64,000 bases of DNA from CADEEN01 sp963738425 (GTDB lineage: Bacteria; Pseudomonadota; Gammaproteobacteria; Burkholderiales; Burkholderiaceae_C), in NCBI GenBank assembly GCA_963738425.1, contig CAVTWT010000039.1, positions 1 through 64,000 on the forward strand, written 5' to 3'. Numbering within the stretch: position 1 is the first letter of the stretch; each line of letters opens with the position of its first letter. Below the pieces are notes generated by a model. It saw only the letters and a list, made by a program, of their open reading frames with translations, ran no database searches and had not been told where the DNA came from. Shown here piece by piece: positions 20,794 through 28,932 of this stretch. Both the position numbers and the translations under genes were made by a program.

Positions 20794-21447
20794 ATGAGTT
20801 GCATCGACGTCGGCGGCGTCGAGCTGCACCTGCTGCCTGGCAAAGCGGCGTGGTGGCCGGCCGAACGCACGCTGCTGCTGGCCGATGCCCACATCGGCAA
20901 GGCGGTGACCTACCGCCGCCTCGGTGTGCCGGTGCCGGAGGCCACCACCGGCGGCAACCTCGATGCGATCGACGCGCTGCTGGCCGTTCACGATGCGCGG
21001 CGCATTGTCTTTCTCGGCGACCTGCTGCATTCGCGCCATGCGCACGATCACGACACGCTGGCGGCGGTGGCCGCGTGGCGTGAACAGCGTTCGCAGCTCG
21101 AGCTGGTGCTGGTGCGCGGCAACCATGACGACAGGGCGGGCGACCCACCACCGTCGTGGGGCGTGTCTTGTGTCGATGAACCGTTCACCTTGGCTGCGGC
21201 GCCGCAACTGGCGATGTGCCATCACCCGCAGCCGCGCCAGGGGGCCTACGTGCTGGCCGGCCATCTGCACCCGTGCATCACCGTTGGCCGCGGCATCGAC
21301 CGGCTGCGCCTGCCGTGTTTTCATTTTGGCGCCAGCGTCGGCGTGCTGCCGGCATTCGGCGTGTTCACCGGCATGCACCCGATCGAACGCATGCCCGATG
21401 ACCGCGTCTTCGTCGTCGCCGACAATGCGGTGCATCAACTGCCATGA
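20794..21447 (+). CDS. PdeM-like metallophosphoesterase (ligase-associated DNA-damage-response type)
   Basis: A 217-residue calcineurin-like phosphoesterase. Metal ligands are visible in order: DAHIGKA (Asp, His), FLGDLLHSRH (Asp), RGNHDD (Asn, His), CHHPQ and GHLHP (His). This arrangement and the opening ELHLLPGKAAWWPAERTLLL match proteins annotated as ligase-associated DNA damage response endonuclease PdeM. No adjacent DNA ligase or helicase is present here, so that role is uncertain; it may be a stand-alone phosphodiesterase. It follows slmA by 8 bp and is followed by the MITE-like repeat. Confidence 0.8.
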   Translation: MSCIDVGGVELHLLPGKAAWWPAERTLLLADAHIGKAVTYRRLGVPVPEATTGGNLDAIDALLAVHDARRIVFLGDLLHSRHAHDHDTLAAVAAWREQRSQLELVLVRGNHDDRAGDPPPSWGVSCVDEPFTLAAAPQLAMCHHPQPRQGAYVLAGHLHPCITVGRGIDRLRLPCFHFGASVGVLPAFGVFTGMHPIERMPDDRVFVVADNAVHQLP

Positions 21448-21451
21448 CGAG

Positions 21452-21721
21452 TAGGGTGTGTTGACATTCATATCGCCCCGCGCCGGGGTGGCCAAGGGTG
21501 CAAGGCAAGGCGCGCCTCGCCGCCTGGGGTGGGGCCCCAGGCAAGAGGTGCAACGCGGCCTTGCGCCCTTGGGTGCCCCGGCCCGAAGGGTGAGGCCCCA
21601 GGCAGCGCCCACTCGTCGTTGCAGATGCTCGCTGGGGCCCTACCCCAGCTCCGCCCTGCGCCTAGATTGGGCGCTGCCTGGGGCCTCACGCGGGGCGATC
21701 TGAATGCCAACACACCCTAGA
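21452..21721. mobile_element. MITE-like palindromic intergenic element with terminal inverted repeats
   Basis: A 270-bp non-coding element bounded by 31-bp inverted termini. The left end TAGGGTGTGTTGACATTCAT and the right end, read on the other strand, TAGGGTGTGTTGGCATTCAG differ at only two positions over about 31 bp and continue into ATCGCCCCGCG. TA flanks the GGGTGTG core on both sides, as with TA-duplicating transposons. Internally there is a perfect 22-bp inverted repeat (21590-21611 and 21670-21691) and two shorter nested hairpins near 21520-21540 and 21630-21650. No transposase is encoded. The structure fits a miniature inverted-repeat element; the family is not identified. Confidence 0.75.
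21590..21691. repeat. internal 22-bp perfect inverted repeat
   Basis: GTGAGGCCCCAGGCAGCGCC (plus CA) at 21590-21611 is exactly complementary to 21670-21691. It can form a long, very GC-rich stem inside the MITE-like element, enclosing a 58-base loop that contains a further small palindrome around GGGGCCCTACCCC. Confidence 0.8.
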
Positions 21722-22582
21722 CCCACTGTTGAATCACTGATCGAACGCGCCGATGCGCTGCTGGCGCGCCTGGAGACCGTGCTGCCGCGGCATGCGCCCG
21801 CCACCGATTGGGCCGCATCGACCGCGTTCCGCTACCGCAAGCGCGCAGGCACCGGCGTGATCGAGCCGGTCAAGCATGTGGCGACGATTCGTCTGTCGGA
21901 GTTGAAGGAAGTCGATCGGCAGCGCGACCGCCTGATCGCCAACACGCAGCAGTTCGTCGCCGGCAGGCCGGCCAACAACGTGCTGCTCACCGGCGCGCGT
22001 GGCACCGGCAAGAGTTCGCTGATCAAGGCCTGCCTGAACGAGTACGCGGCGCAAGGCTTGCGCCTGATCGAGGTCGACAAGGCCGACCTGGTCGATCTGA
22101 CCGACATCGTCGATGCGATCGCCGAGCGTCCTGAACGATTCGTCATCTTCTGCGACGACCTGTCGTTCGACGAAGGCGAGCCGGGCTACAAGGCGCTGAA
22201 GTCGGTGTTGGACGGCTCGGTGGCGCAGGCCAGCGAGAACGTGCTGATCTACGCCACCAGCAACCGTCGCCACCTGCTGCCCGAGTACATGAAGGAGAAC
22301 CTGAGCTACACGCACACCGAAGACGGCGAGGTCCATCCAGGCGAGGTTGTCGAGGAGAAGATTTCGCTGTCGGAGCGGTTCGGTTTGTGGCTCTCCTTCT
22401 ATCCGTTCACGCAGGCCGAGTACCTGGCGATCGTGGCGCAGTGGCTGCATCACTTCGGCGAGACGGATGCGAAACGGCTCGATGCGGCGCGCCCGGAGGC
22501 GCTGGTCTGGGCGCTCGAACGCGGCTCGCGCTCCGGCCGCGTCGCCTACCAGTTCGCGCGGGATTGGTGTGGGCGCGGCTGA
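21704..22582 (+). CDS. DUF815-family AAA+ ATPase
   Basis: A 292-residue ATP-binding protein of the DUF815 family. The Walker A motif is LLTGARGTGKSSLIKA, Walker B VIFCDDLSFDEGEPGYKALK, sensor 1 LIYATSNRRHLLPEYM, and the end GSRSGRVAYQFARDW is conserved-looking. Cellular function is not known; family members in beta-proteobacteria sit next to a mutT-like gene, as here. The ATG at 21704 is the only good in-frame start and lies inside the right terminal repeat of the MITE-like element, so the native N-terminus may have been replaced. The stop overlaps the start of the Nudix gene. Confidence 0.88.
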   Translation: MPTHPRPTVESLIERADALLARLETVLPRHAPATDWAASTAFRYRKRAGTGVIEPVKHVATIRLSELKEVDRQRDRLIANTQQFVAGRPANNVLLTGARGTGKSSLIKACLNEYAAQGLRLIEVDKADLVDLTDIVDAIAERPERFVIFCDDLSFDEGEPGYKALKSVLDGSVAQASENVLIYATSNRRHLLPEYMKENLSYTHTEDGEVHPGEVVEEKISLSERFGLWLSFYPFTQAEYLAIVAQWLHHFGETDAKRLDAARPEALVWALERGSRSGRVAYQFARDWCGRG

Positions 22583-23022
22583 AGCCGCGCGGGGTGTGGC
22601 CGCGCCTGAACGCAAGCCTGTGGACGTCGCGGTGGGCGTCCTGATCGACGCCGACGGCCGCTTCCTGCTCACCTCGCGGCCCGAGGGCAAGGTCTATGCG
22701 GGGCATTGGGAATTTCCGGGGGGCAAGGTCGAAGCCGGTGAGAGCATCGAGCAGGCGCTGCGGCGCGAACTGCACGAAGAACTCGGCATCACGATCGGTG
22801 CAAGCCGAGCCCTGGCAGGTGACGCTGCACGACTATCCGCATGCCCTCGTGCGGCTGCACTTCTGCAAGGTCTTCGACTGGACCGGCGTGTTCGAGATGC
22901 GAGAGCAGCAGCAGATGGCGTGGCAAGGCTTGCCGGCCAGCGTCTCGCCGCTGCTGCCCGGCACCTTGCCGGTGCTGGCCTGGTTTGCGGCCGAGCGTGG
23001 CTTCCAGGGAGCGACCCACTAA
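22569..23022 (+). pseudogene. Nudix (MutT-like) hydrolase, frameshifted
   Basis: Nudix hydrolase resembling MutT, which clears 8-oxo-dGTP. The Nudix box is complete: GGKVEAGESIEQALRRELHE followed by ELGI. The second half (EPWQVTLHDYPHALVRLHFC, then LPGTLPVLAWFAAERGF) lies in another frame because of one apparent extra A near 22803 (GCAAGCC instead of GCAGCC). The start is probably the GTG at 22569, overlapping the DUF815 stop. If the extra base is real, the product would lose its C-terminal substrate-binding part. The rest of the gene is well preserved, so a sequence error is more likely. Confidence 0.8.
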
Positions 23023-23032
23023 ACTCAAGCGC

Positions 23033-23425
23033 ATGGACGCTTGGTTGGATGCCGTGAAGTGGGACCGCGACGGCCTCGTGCCGGTGATCGCGCAGGAAGT
23101 CGGCAGCAACGACGTGCTGATGTTCGCCTTCATGAATCGTGAGGCGCTGGCCGCGACGGTGCAAACGCAGCGCGCCGTCTACTGGAGCCGCTCGCGAAAC
23201 AAGCTTTGGCACAAGGGCGAAGAGAGCGGCCATGTGCAGCAGGTACACGACATCCGCCTCGATTGCGACAACGACGTCGTGCTGCTCAAGGTGACGCAGC
23301 TTGGTCACGAGCCCGGTATCGCCTGCCACACCGGCCGCCACTCGTGTTTCTTCCAGACGCTGAAAGACGGGCAGTGGAAGAGCGTCGAGCCGGTCCTGAA
23401 GGATCCCGAAAGCATTTACAGATGA
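23033..23425 (+). CDS. hisI: phosphoribosyl-AMP cyclohydrolase
   Basis: Third step of histidine biosynthesis, opening the purine ring of PR-AMP. The 130-residue protein carries the family signatures LMFAFMNREALAATVQTQRA, VYWSRSRNKLWHKGEESGHV, DCDNDVVLLKV and the zinc/magnesium site residues in GIACHTGRHSCFF. The ATG at 23033 gives the expected length. The stop overlaps the hisE start (ATGA). In enteric bacteria HisI and HisE are fused; here they are separate genes, the usual beta-proteobacterial form. Confidence 0.96.
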   Translation: MDAWLDAVKWDRDGLVPVIAQEVGSNDVLMFAFMNREALAATVQTQRAVYWSRSRNKLWHKGEESGHVQQVHDIRLDCDNDVVLLKVTQLGHEPGIACHTGRHSCFFQTLKDGQWKSVEPVLKDPESIYR

Positions 23426-23772
23426 GCAGCAATGACACGCTGGCCCGCCTGGCGGCGGTGATCGAGTCGCGCCGCAGCGGCGATCCCGACAAGAGCTACG
23501 TCGCCCGCCTGTCCGCCAAAGGCGTCGATGCCATCCTGAAAAAGGTCGGCGAAGAAGCCACCGAAGTCGTCATGGCCGCCAAGGACGGTGACCGCGCGCG
23601 CATCACCGGCGAGGTCGCTGACCTGTGGTTCCATTCGATGATCGCGCTGGCGCATTTCGGCTTGACGCCTGCCGATGTGCTGGCCGAGCTGGAGCGGCGC
23701 GAGGGCCAATCGGGGCTCGAAGAGTTCGCGTTGCGCAAAGCCAATCAACGTGACACCGAGGAGGGTGCGTGA
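23422..23772 (+). CDS. hisE: phosphoribosyl-ATP pyrophosphohydrolase
   Basis: Second step of histidine biosynthesis, hydrolysing PR-ATP to PR-AMP and pyrophosphate. The 116-residue all-alpha MazG-like protein has VIESRRSGDPDKSYVARL, the metal-binding KKVGEEATEVVMAAKDGD and the family ending GEVADLWFHSMIALAHFGLT. It overlaps hisI at its start and the following membrane-protein gene at its end, so hisI-hisE-membrane protein-hinT-tat appear to be one transcription unit. Confidence 0.96.
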   Translation: MSSNDTLARLAAVIESRRSGDPDKSYVARLSAKGVDAILKKVGEEATEVVMAAKDGDRARITGEVADLWFHSMIALAHFGLTPADVLAELERREGQSGLEEFALRKANQRDTEEGA

Positions 23773-24113
23773 TGGAAAGAACGGCGGAACAACTGGCGAG
23801 CCTGAAGACCTTGACGATGGCGGTTTACGCCTTGCAGGTGCTGTCGGTCTTTGTCGGCATCACCGCGATCGTCGGCGTGATCATCAACTACGTGAAGCGC
23901 GAGGATGCTGCCGGTACGCTGTATGCAAGCCACTTCGACTGGCAGATTCGCACCTTCTGGTGGGGCCTGGTCTGGTCGGTGATCGGCTTTGTGCTGCTGT
24001 TCGCCTTCGGCCTCGGCCTGCTGGTCTGGTTCGTGGCCGGCATCTGGGCGCTGTATCGCGTGGTCAAGGGCTTTATCAAGCTCAATGACAACCAGCCGGT
24101 GGTTTCCACATGA
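23772..24113 (+). CDS. small membrane protein (DUF4870-like)
   Basis: A 113-residue protein with three hydrophobic segments (MAVYALQVLSVFVGITAIVG, FWWGLVWSVIGFVLLFAFGL, LLVWFVAGIWALYRV). The intervening loop NYVKREDAAGTLYASHFDWQ ends in the HFDWQIRTFWW motif characteristic of DUF4870/COG3671-type proteins. The function is unknown. The gene lies between hisE and hinT with 1-bp and 4-bp overlaps, an arrangement conserved across Burkholderiales, so it is probably cotranslated, without implying a role in histidine synthesis. Confidence 0.88.
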   Translation: MERTAEQLASLKTLTMAVYALQVLSVFVGITAIVGVIINYVKREDAAGTLYASHFDWQIRTFWWGLVWSVIGFVLLFAFGLGLLVWFVAGIWALYRVVKGFIKLNDNQPVVST

Positions 24114-24460
24114 GTACAGCGGACCCCAACTGCATCTTCTGCAAGATCGCCGCCGGCCAGATTCCGGCGAAGAAGGTCTATGAAGACGACGAGATGCTGG
24201 CCTTTCACGACATCCACCCGTGGGCGCCGGTGCACATTCTGATGATTCCGAAGGCGCACATCGTCTCGATGGTCGATGTGACCACCGAACATGCGCCGCT
24301 GCTCGGCCGCATGATGGCCCTCTCGCCACGCCTGATGCGGGAACTCGGCGTCACCAACGGATTCAGACATGTCATCAACACCGGCCGTGACGGTAGCCAG
24401 GAAGTAATGCACTTGCACATGCATGTCATGGGCGGACCAAGGCCTTGGGCCAAGGGCTGA
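24110..24460 (+). CDS. hinT: HIT-family protein HinT
   Basis: A 116-residue histidine-triad purine nucleoside phosphoramidase. The N-terminal CIFCKIAAGQIPAKKVYEDD is typical of HinT, and the catalytic triad HLHMHV near the C-terminus is complete, followed by MGGPRPW. The start overlaps the upstream gene (ATGA). Physiological role in bacteria is incompletely defined; family membership is certain from the triad and length. Confidence 0.95.
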   Translation: MSTADPNCIFCKIAAGQIPAKKVYEDDEMLAFHDIHPWAPVHILMIPKAHIVSMVDVTTEHAPLLGRMMALSPRLMRELGVTNGFRHVINTGRDGSQEVMHLHMHVMGGPRPWAKG

Positions 24461-24510
24461 GAACGGTGCTGACCTAGAATCGCTCGTAGTTCCTTTCACA
24501 GGAGAACGTC

Positions 24511-24747
24511 ATGGGATCGTTCAGCATCTGGCATTGGCTGATCGTGCTGTTGGTCGTGGTGCTGATCTTTGGCACGAAGAAGCTGAAGAACATCGGCTCC
24601 GACCTCGGTGGTGCGGTCAAGGGTTTCAAGGACGGCGTCAAATCCGGCGGTGAGTCGGCTGCCGAAGGCACACCGCCGTCGCAGGTGACGTCGCAGAAAA
24701 CGACGGACGCCAACACCGTGGACGTCGAGGCGAAGACAAAAACCTAG
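24511..24747 (+). CDS. tatA: Sec-independent translocase subunit TatA
   Basis: A 78-residue pore-forming component of the twin-arginine translocase. It has an N-terminal membrane helix (SIWHWLIVLLVVVLIFG), then the TKKL hinge and an amphipathic helix (NIGSDLGGAVKGFKDGV), followed by a polar tail. A good ribosome site AGGAGA precedes the ATG. First of tatABC. The Tat system exports folded cofactor proteins such as the multicopper oxidase of this window (TTRRHFLG signal). Confidence 0.96.
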   Translation: MGSFSIWHWLIVLLVVVLIFGTKKLKNIGSDLGGAVKGFKDGVKSGGESAAEGTPPSQVTSQKTTDANTVDVEAKTKT

Positions 24748-24780
24748 CGCCCACAGCCCGTCACAGAACGGGCACTGTCC

Positions 24781-25260
24781 ATGATTGACTTCGGTTTCGA
24801 CAAGATCGCGCTGATCGGTGCGGTGGCGCTCATCGTCATCGGGCCGGAGAAACTGCCGCGCGTGGCGCGTACCGTCGGCCACTTTCTCGGCAAGGCGCAG
24901 CGCTACGTTGCCGACGTCAAGGCGGAAGTCAACCGCACGATCGAACTCGAAGAGCTGCAGAAGATGAAGTCGCAGTTCGAGACCGCGGCGCATGACGTGG
25001 AGCGAAGCGTCAATCAGGAGTTCAATGCGACGACAAATGAGCTGGAAAGCAGCTGGAAGTCGGGCGACGTGGACACTGCGGCGCATGCGCTCGATGGCTT
25101 GTCGACGCCGGTGCCGGAGTACAAGAACCCGAAGAAGAACTGGCGCCTGAAGCGCGGCGCCACGCCGAGTTGGTACAAGCAGCGTGCGGGCATCCGCACC
25201 AAGGCGCTGTCGGGCGCGGCACGTGTCGCGCGGTTCCGGCCGAAACCCGCATCACGATGA
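24781..25260 (+). CDS. tatB: Sec-independent translocase subunit TatB
   Basis: A 159-residue receptor component of the Tat translocase. MIDFGFDKIALIGAVALIVI with GPEKLPRVARTVG is diagnostic of TatB, followed by an amphipathic and partly coiled-coil region and a basic tail. The stop overlaps the tatC start (ATGA). Length fits beta-proteobacterial TatB. Confidence 0.95.
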   Translation: MIDFGFDKIALIGAVALIVIGPEKLPRVARTVGHFLGKAQRYVADVKAEVNRTIELEELQKMKSQFETAAHDVERSVNQEFNATTNELESSWKSGDVDTAAHALDGLSTPVPEYKNPKKNWRLKRGATPSWYKQRAGIRTKALSGAARVARFRPKPASR

Positions 25261-26048
25261 GCGGCGGACCGGACAACAAAGAAGACGAACTCGCCGGCAC
25301 CGAGCAGCCGTTCGTCTCCCACCTGATCGAGTTGCGCGACCGGTTGATCCGCGTCGTCATTGCGCTCGGTCTCGTCTTCGGCCTGCTGTGTTTCTGGCCC
25401 GGCATCAATGTGTTGTATGACCTGCTGGCCGCGCCGCTGACGCAGAACCTGCCGCCGGGCACGAAGCTGATCGCCACCAACGTCTTCTCGCCCTTTCTCG
25501 TGCCGCTGAAGATGACGCTGATGACGGCGTTCCTGATCGCGCTGCCCTACGTCCTCTACCAGCTCTGGGCCTTCGTCGCGCCGGGGCTGTATTCGCACGA
25601 GAAGAAGATGGTGCTGCCGCTCGTCGTTTCGAGCACGCTGCTGTTCTTCGTCGGCGTGGCGTTTTGCTACGGCATCGTCATTCCCGCGTTGACGTCGTTC
25701 ATGGTCAAGGTCGCGCCGAGTTCGGTCAACGCCGCGCCGGACATCGAGCAGTACTTCGGCACGGTGCTGTCGCTGTTCCTTGTCTTCGGCATCGCGTTCG
25801 AAGTGCCGGTGGCGGTGGTCGTGCTGGCGCGGCTGGGCGTGGTCACGATCGAGCAGCTGAAGGCGTGGCGCGGCTACTTCATCGTCGGCGCAGCGGTCGT
25901 CTCGGCCGTCGTCACGCCTCCGGACGTGATCTCGCAGCTCTCGCTGCTGTTTCCGATGATCATCCTCTACGAGATCGGCATCGTCGCGGCGCGCGTGTTC
26001 ATCAAGCACACCAAGGCGCCTGAAGAGAGCGCCGAGAAGGCTACTTGA
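25257..26048 (+). CDS. tatC: Sec-independent translocase subunit TatC
   Basis: A 263-residue six-helix membrane protein that recognises twin-arginine signals. FVSHLIELRDRLIRVVIAL at the N-terminus, PFLVPLKMTLMTAFLIALPY, FVAPGLYSHEKKMVLPLV and the conserved Glu in FGIAFEVPVAVVVLARLG identify it. The start overlaps the tatB stop. The 3' end overlaps the convergent photolyase gene by 8 bp. Confidence 0.96.
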   Translation: MSGGPDNKEDELAGTEQPFVSHLIELRDRLIRVVIALGLVFGLLCFWPGINVLYDLLAAPLTQNLPPGTKLIATNVFSPFLVPLKMTLMTAFLIALPYVLYQLWAFVAPGLYSHEKKMVLPLVVSSTLLFFVGVAFCYGIVIPALTSFMVKVAPSSVNAAPDIEQYFGTVLSLFLVFGIAFEVPVAVVVLARLGVVTIEQLKAWRGYFIVGAAVVSAVVTPPDVISQLSLLFPMIILYEIGIVAARVFIKHTKAPEESAEKAT

Positions 26049-27531
26049 CTGCCTTGACGACGGCGTAGCGCTCGAGCGTTCTGGCGCGAGCGACGTCGTG
26101 CTGCACCACCGGCATCGGGTAGGTCTTGCCGAGTTCGATGCCTGCGGCGGCAAGATCGACCGGACGGGCCAGCCACGGTGCATGGATCAGCTTGTCGGGC
26201 AGTGCTGAAAGTTGTGGCAGGTAGCGGCGGATGAATTTGCCCTGGGCGTCGAACTTCTCGCTCTGGTTGACCGGGTTGAAGATGCGGAAGTAGGGTTGAG
26301 CATCGCAGCCGGAGGACGAGGCCCATTGCCAGCCGCCATTGTTGGCCGCGAGGTCGAAGTCGTTCAGGTGCAGCGCGAAGTAGGCTTCGCCGCGCCGCCA
26401 GTCGATGCCGAGGTCCTTGGTCAGGAAACTCGCCACGACCATGCGCAGCCGGTTGTGCATGTAGCCGGTCTGGTTGATCTGGTGCATGGCCGCATCGACC
26501 AGCGGGTAGCCGGTGCGGCCTTCGCACCAGGCGGCGAACAGCGCGTCGGCGTGTTTGCCATGTTCCCACTTGATGGCGTCGTACTCGCGCTTGAAGCTGT
26601 GGCCGACGACGCGCGGGTGGTGGTGCAGCACCTGGTGGTAGAAATCGCGCCAGATCAGCTCGGACAACCAGACCTGTGCACCGGGCGAGCCGCCTTGCAC
26701 GCGCCGCCAGGCCTCGCGCGCGAGTTGGCGGATCGATACCGTGCCGAAACGCAGATGCGTCGACAGGTAGCTCGGCCCCTTGATGGCAGGGAAGTTGCGC
26801 GTGTGCTCGTAGTCGTCGATGCGGTGCAGGTAGTCGGCGAACATGGACTGCGCCCCGGCCGGGCCGGCGGGCATCTTCAGCGACGCCAGGTTCGTCGTCT
26901 CGAAGCCCAGCGATGCCAGCGTCGGCACGCCGCCCGGCACGTCCGCCGGCGGTGCGGCCAGCGCGGCGGCGTGCCGCTCGACGGGGTAAGCCGACAAGTA
27001 GAAGCCATCGAGCTTCTTCAGCCACGCGTTCTTGTACGGCGTGAACACGCCATAGACACCGCCGGATTGCGTCAAGACCTCGCTGCGTTCGAAGATCACA
27101 TGGTCTTTGCTGGTGTGCAGCGCAATGCCGGCGGCGGCCAGCGTGCCGCGCACCGCGGCGTCGCGCGCCAGCGCATACGGCTCGTCGTCGTGGTTGCAGT
27201 ACACCGCCTGCACGCCGAGCGACTGTGCCAGGCGCGGCAACTCGTCGGCGCTGGCGCCGTGGCGCACCAGCAGCGCCGCGCCGCGCACGCCGGCATGTTC
27301 TGCCATTTGACGCAACTGCATTTCGAGCCCGACCAGGCTCTCGCGGATGAACTCGACGCGCCGGTCGGCACGTGGCAGCGCGTCGAGGATCGCGCGGTCG
27401 AAGATGAAACCCACCCAGACCTGCTTGGCCGCACACAGCGCGTGGTACAGCGCTGCGTTGTCGTCAGCGCGCAGGTCGCGGCGCAGCCAGACGAGGGCAC
27501 GCGCTAGCGTCTTTTCGGGTGAGGACGTCAC
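26041..27531 (-). CDS. phrB: deoxyribodipyrimidine photo-lyase
   Basis: A 496-residue FAD-dependent enzyme repairing UV-induced cyclobutane pyrimidine dimers. The N-terminal antenna-binding domain starts ALVWLRRDLRADDNAALYHA. The C-terminal FAD domain has STHLRFGTVSIRQLARE, LIWRDFYHQVLHHHPRV, GRTGYPLVDAAMHQINQTGY and MHNRLRMVVASFLTKDLGID, with the Trp chain in NNGGWQWASSSGCDAQPYFR. The start is a GTG at 27531, preceded by GAAGG. Convergent with tatC. Class I CPD photolyase is the best fit; a cryptochrome function cannot be excluded by sequence alone. Confidence 0.94.
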   Translation of the reverse strand: MTSSPEKTLARALVWLRRDLRADDNAALYHALCAAKQVWVGFIFDRAILDALPRADRRVEFIRESLVGLEMQLRQMAEHAGVRGAALLVRHGASADELPRLAQSLGVQAVYCNHDDEPYALARDAAVRGTLAAAGIALHTSKDHVIFERSEVLTQSGGVYGVFTPYKNAWLKKLDGFYLSAYPVERHAAALAAPPADVPGGVPTLASLGFETTNLASLKMPAGPAGAQSMFADYLHRIDDYEHTRNFPAIKGPSYLSTHLRFGTVSIRQLAREAWRRVQGGSPGAQVWLSELIWRDFYHQVLHHHPRVVGHSFKREYDAIKWEHGKHADALFAAWCEGRTGYPLVDAAMHQINQTGYMHNRLRMVVASFLTKDLGIDWRRGEAYFALHLNDFDLAANNGGWQWASSSGCDAQPYFRIFNPVNQSEKFDAQGKFIRRYLPQLSALPDKLIHAPWLARPVDLAAAGIELGKTYPMPVVQHDVARARTLERYAVVKAVK

Positions 27532-27540
27532 CCTTCTAGC

Positions 27541-28188
27541 TTAAGCCTGCAAGCGCTGCGCCAGGTCCAACGGCTCGGCAATCTCGATCGGCTCCGGCAT
27601 CCACCCAGAGATCGATTCGGTGCGCAGCCAGGTCCAGCGTGTGCGTGTCAGCATCATCTGCATCAGGGGCACGTTGTATCCGCTCTCGTGCGCCCGCGGC
27701 GACAGGCCGATCGGCTCGAGCCCGCAGCGCTCGAGCAGCCGCATCGAGATCTTGTGCTGCGGCTTGGCGCAGGCCACCACGGCTTCGAGGGCGGTCTTGG
27801 AAAAGGCCTGTTCGATCGCCAGGCGGGTCACTTCTTCGCCAAAACCTGCGCCCCAGTAGGAAGGATGCGCCCACAGCCCCAGTTCTGCCGACGAGGCCTG
27901 CTCCCGGGGCTCGAAGCGGAACAGTGCTGCCCAGCGGCCGGTGGCGCGGTCGACGGCCGCAAACGCAGCGCAAGCGCCAGCCTGGGCGCGGTCCATGACG
28001 CGCTGCAGGCGCTGCCGCACAGCGCTGAGGTCCGGCGGTGCGTCCCACATCAGGTGTTCGTTGAACGCCGGGTGGCGTGTGGCTTCAAAGAGGTCGATCG
28101 CGTCGCCGAGCCGGGGCTCGCGCAACATCAGCCGCTCGCTCTTGGCGCCCAGCAGGCGCGCGCTCATGCGCTCTGGCTCGAAACTCAT
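27541..28188 (-). CDS. GNAT-family N-acetyltransferase
   Basis: A 215-residue protein with RimJ/RimL-like GNAT features. It has RLMLREPRLGDAIDLFEATR at the N-terminus, AELGLWAHPSYWGAGFGEEV for the acetyl-CoA pyrophosphate loop, and NKISMRLLERCG-like residues (HKISMRLLERCGLEPIG). The substrate may be a ribosomal protein N-terminus, an amino acid or a small amine; sequence does not decide. It ends 10 bp before the photolyase start on the same strand, so the two may be cotranscribed. Confidence 0.85.
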   Translation of the reverse strand: MSFEPERMSARLLGAKSERLMLREPRLGDAIDLFEATRHPAFNEHLMWDAPPDLSAVRQRLQRVMDRAQAGACAAFAAVDRATGRWAALFRFEPREQASSAELGLWAHPSYWGAGFGEEVTRLAIEQAFSKTALEAVVACAKPQHKISMRLLERCGLEPIGLSPRAHESGYNVPLMQMMLTRTRWTWLRTESISGWMPEPIEIAEPLDLAQRLQA

Positions 28189-28338
28189 TTTTTTCCCGCC
28201 GCTGTCTACTGCTCACGCGACGCCCCAACGACGACGCGGTCCGATTGTGACTTTGTGCCTTGCACACCCCAGGCACGGTGGTCAAGCATGCGTGAATTTC
28301 ACACGGATTGCCAGGGCTGCGCCACTAGAATCGAAGCC

Positions 28339-28932
28339 ATGTCGGGTGCCGTCGGCGCGAGTCGCATCAACCTCACCAATCAGTTCCTGATTGCCATGCC
28401 AGGCATGGCCGACCCCAACTTCGCAGGCTCGGTGGTCTACCTGTGCGAGCACACCGAAAAAGGCGCGCTCGGCCTGGTGATCAACAAGCCTGTCGACATC
28501 AAGCTGAAGAACCTGTTCGAGAAGGTCGAACTCAGCCTGAACCGCGATGACATCGCCGACACGCCGGTGTACTTCGGTGGTCCGGTGCAGACCGAGCGTG
28601 GTTTCGTGCTGCACGAGCGCCAGGCCGATCACGTCAGCCCGTACAACTCGACGCTGTCGATCGCCGGCGGCTCGCTGGACATGACGACGAGCAAGGACGT
28701 GCTCGAAGCGCTGGCCGACGGCGCCGGCCCGAAGCGCATGCTGATCACGCTCGGCTACAGCGGCTGGGGTGCCGGTCAGCTCGAAGACGAACTCTCGCGC
28801 AACGGCTGGCTGACGGTGGATGCCGATCCAAGTGTCATTTTCGACACACCGATCGCCCAGCGCTACGAGAAGGCGGTGTCGCTGCTCGGCATCGACCCCA
28901 ACATGCTGAGCCAGGAGGCGGGGCACGCATGA
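28339..28932 (+). CDS. YqgE/AlgH-family protein
   Basis: A 197-residue UPF0301 protein: NLTNQFLIAMPGMADPNFAG at the start, VVYLCEHTEKGALGLVINKP, PVYFGGPVQTERGFVLHE and LGYSGWGAGQLEDELSRNGW, all family signatures. Biochemical function is unknown; it is almost always next to ruvX (yqgF), as here, where stop and start overlap (ATGA). The start at 28339 was chosen because upstream sequence is unlike the family. Confidence 0.93.
   Translation: MSGAVGASRINLTNQFLIAMPGMADPNFAGSVVYLCEHTEKGALGLVINKPVDIKLKNLFEKVELSLNRDDIADTPVYFGGPVQTERGFVLHERQADHVSPYNSTLSIAGGSLDMTTSKDVLEALADGAGPKRMLITLGYSGWGAGQLEDELSRNGWLTVDADPSVIFDTPIAQRYEKAVSLLGIDPNMLSQEAGHA

Noticed and set aside
21452..21721. CRISPR array or rho-independent terminator at the palindromic element
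   Set aside because: No regularly spaced direct repeats; the stems are far longer than terminators, lack a U-run, and the ends are matching inverted repeats.
22569..23022. Programmed frameshift in the Nudix gene
   Set aside because: No slippery heptamer, downstream stem or internal Shine-Dalgarno was seen at the shift; a simple extra base explains it.
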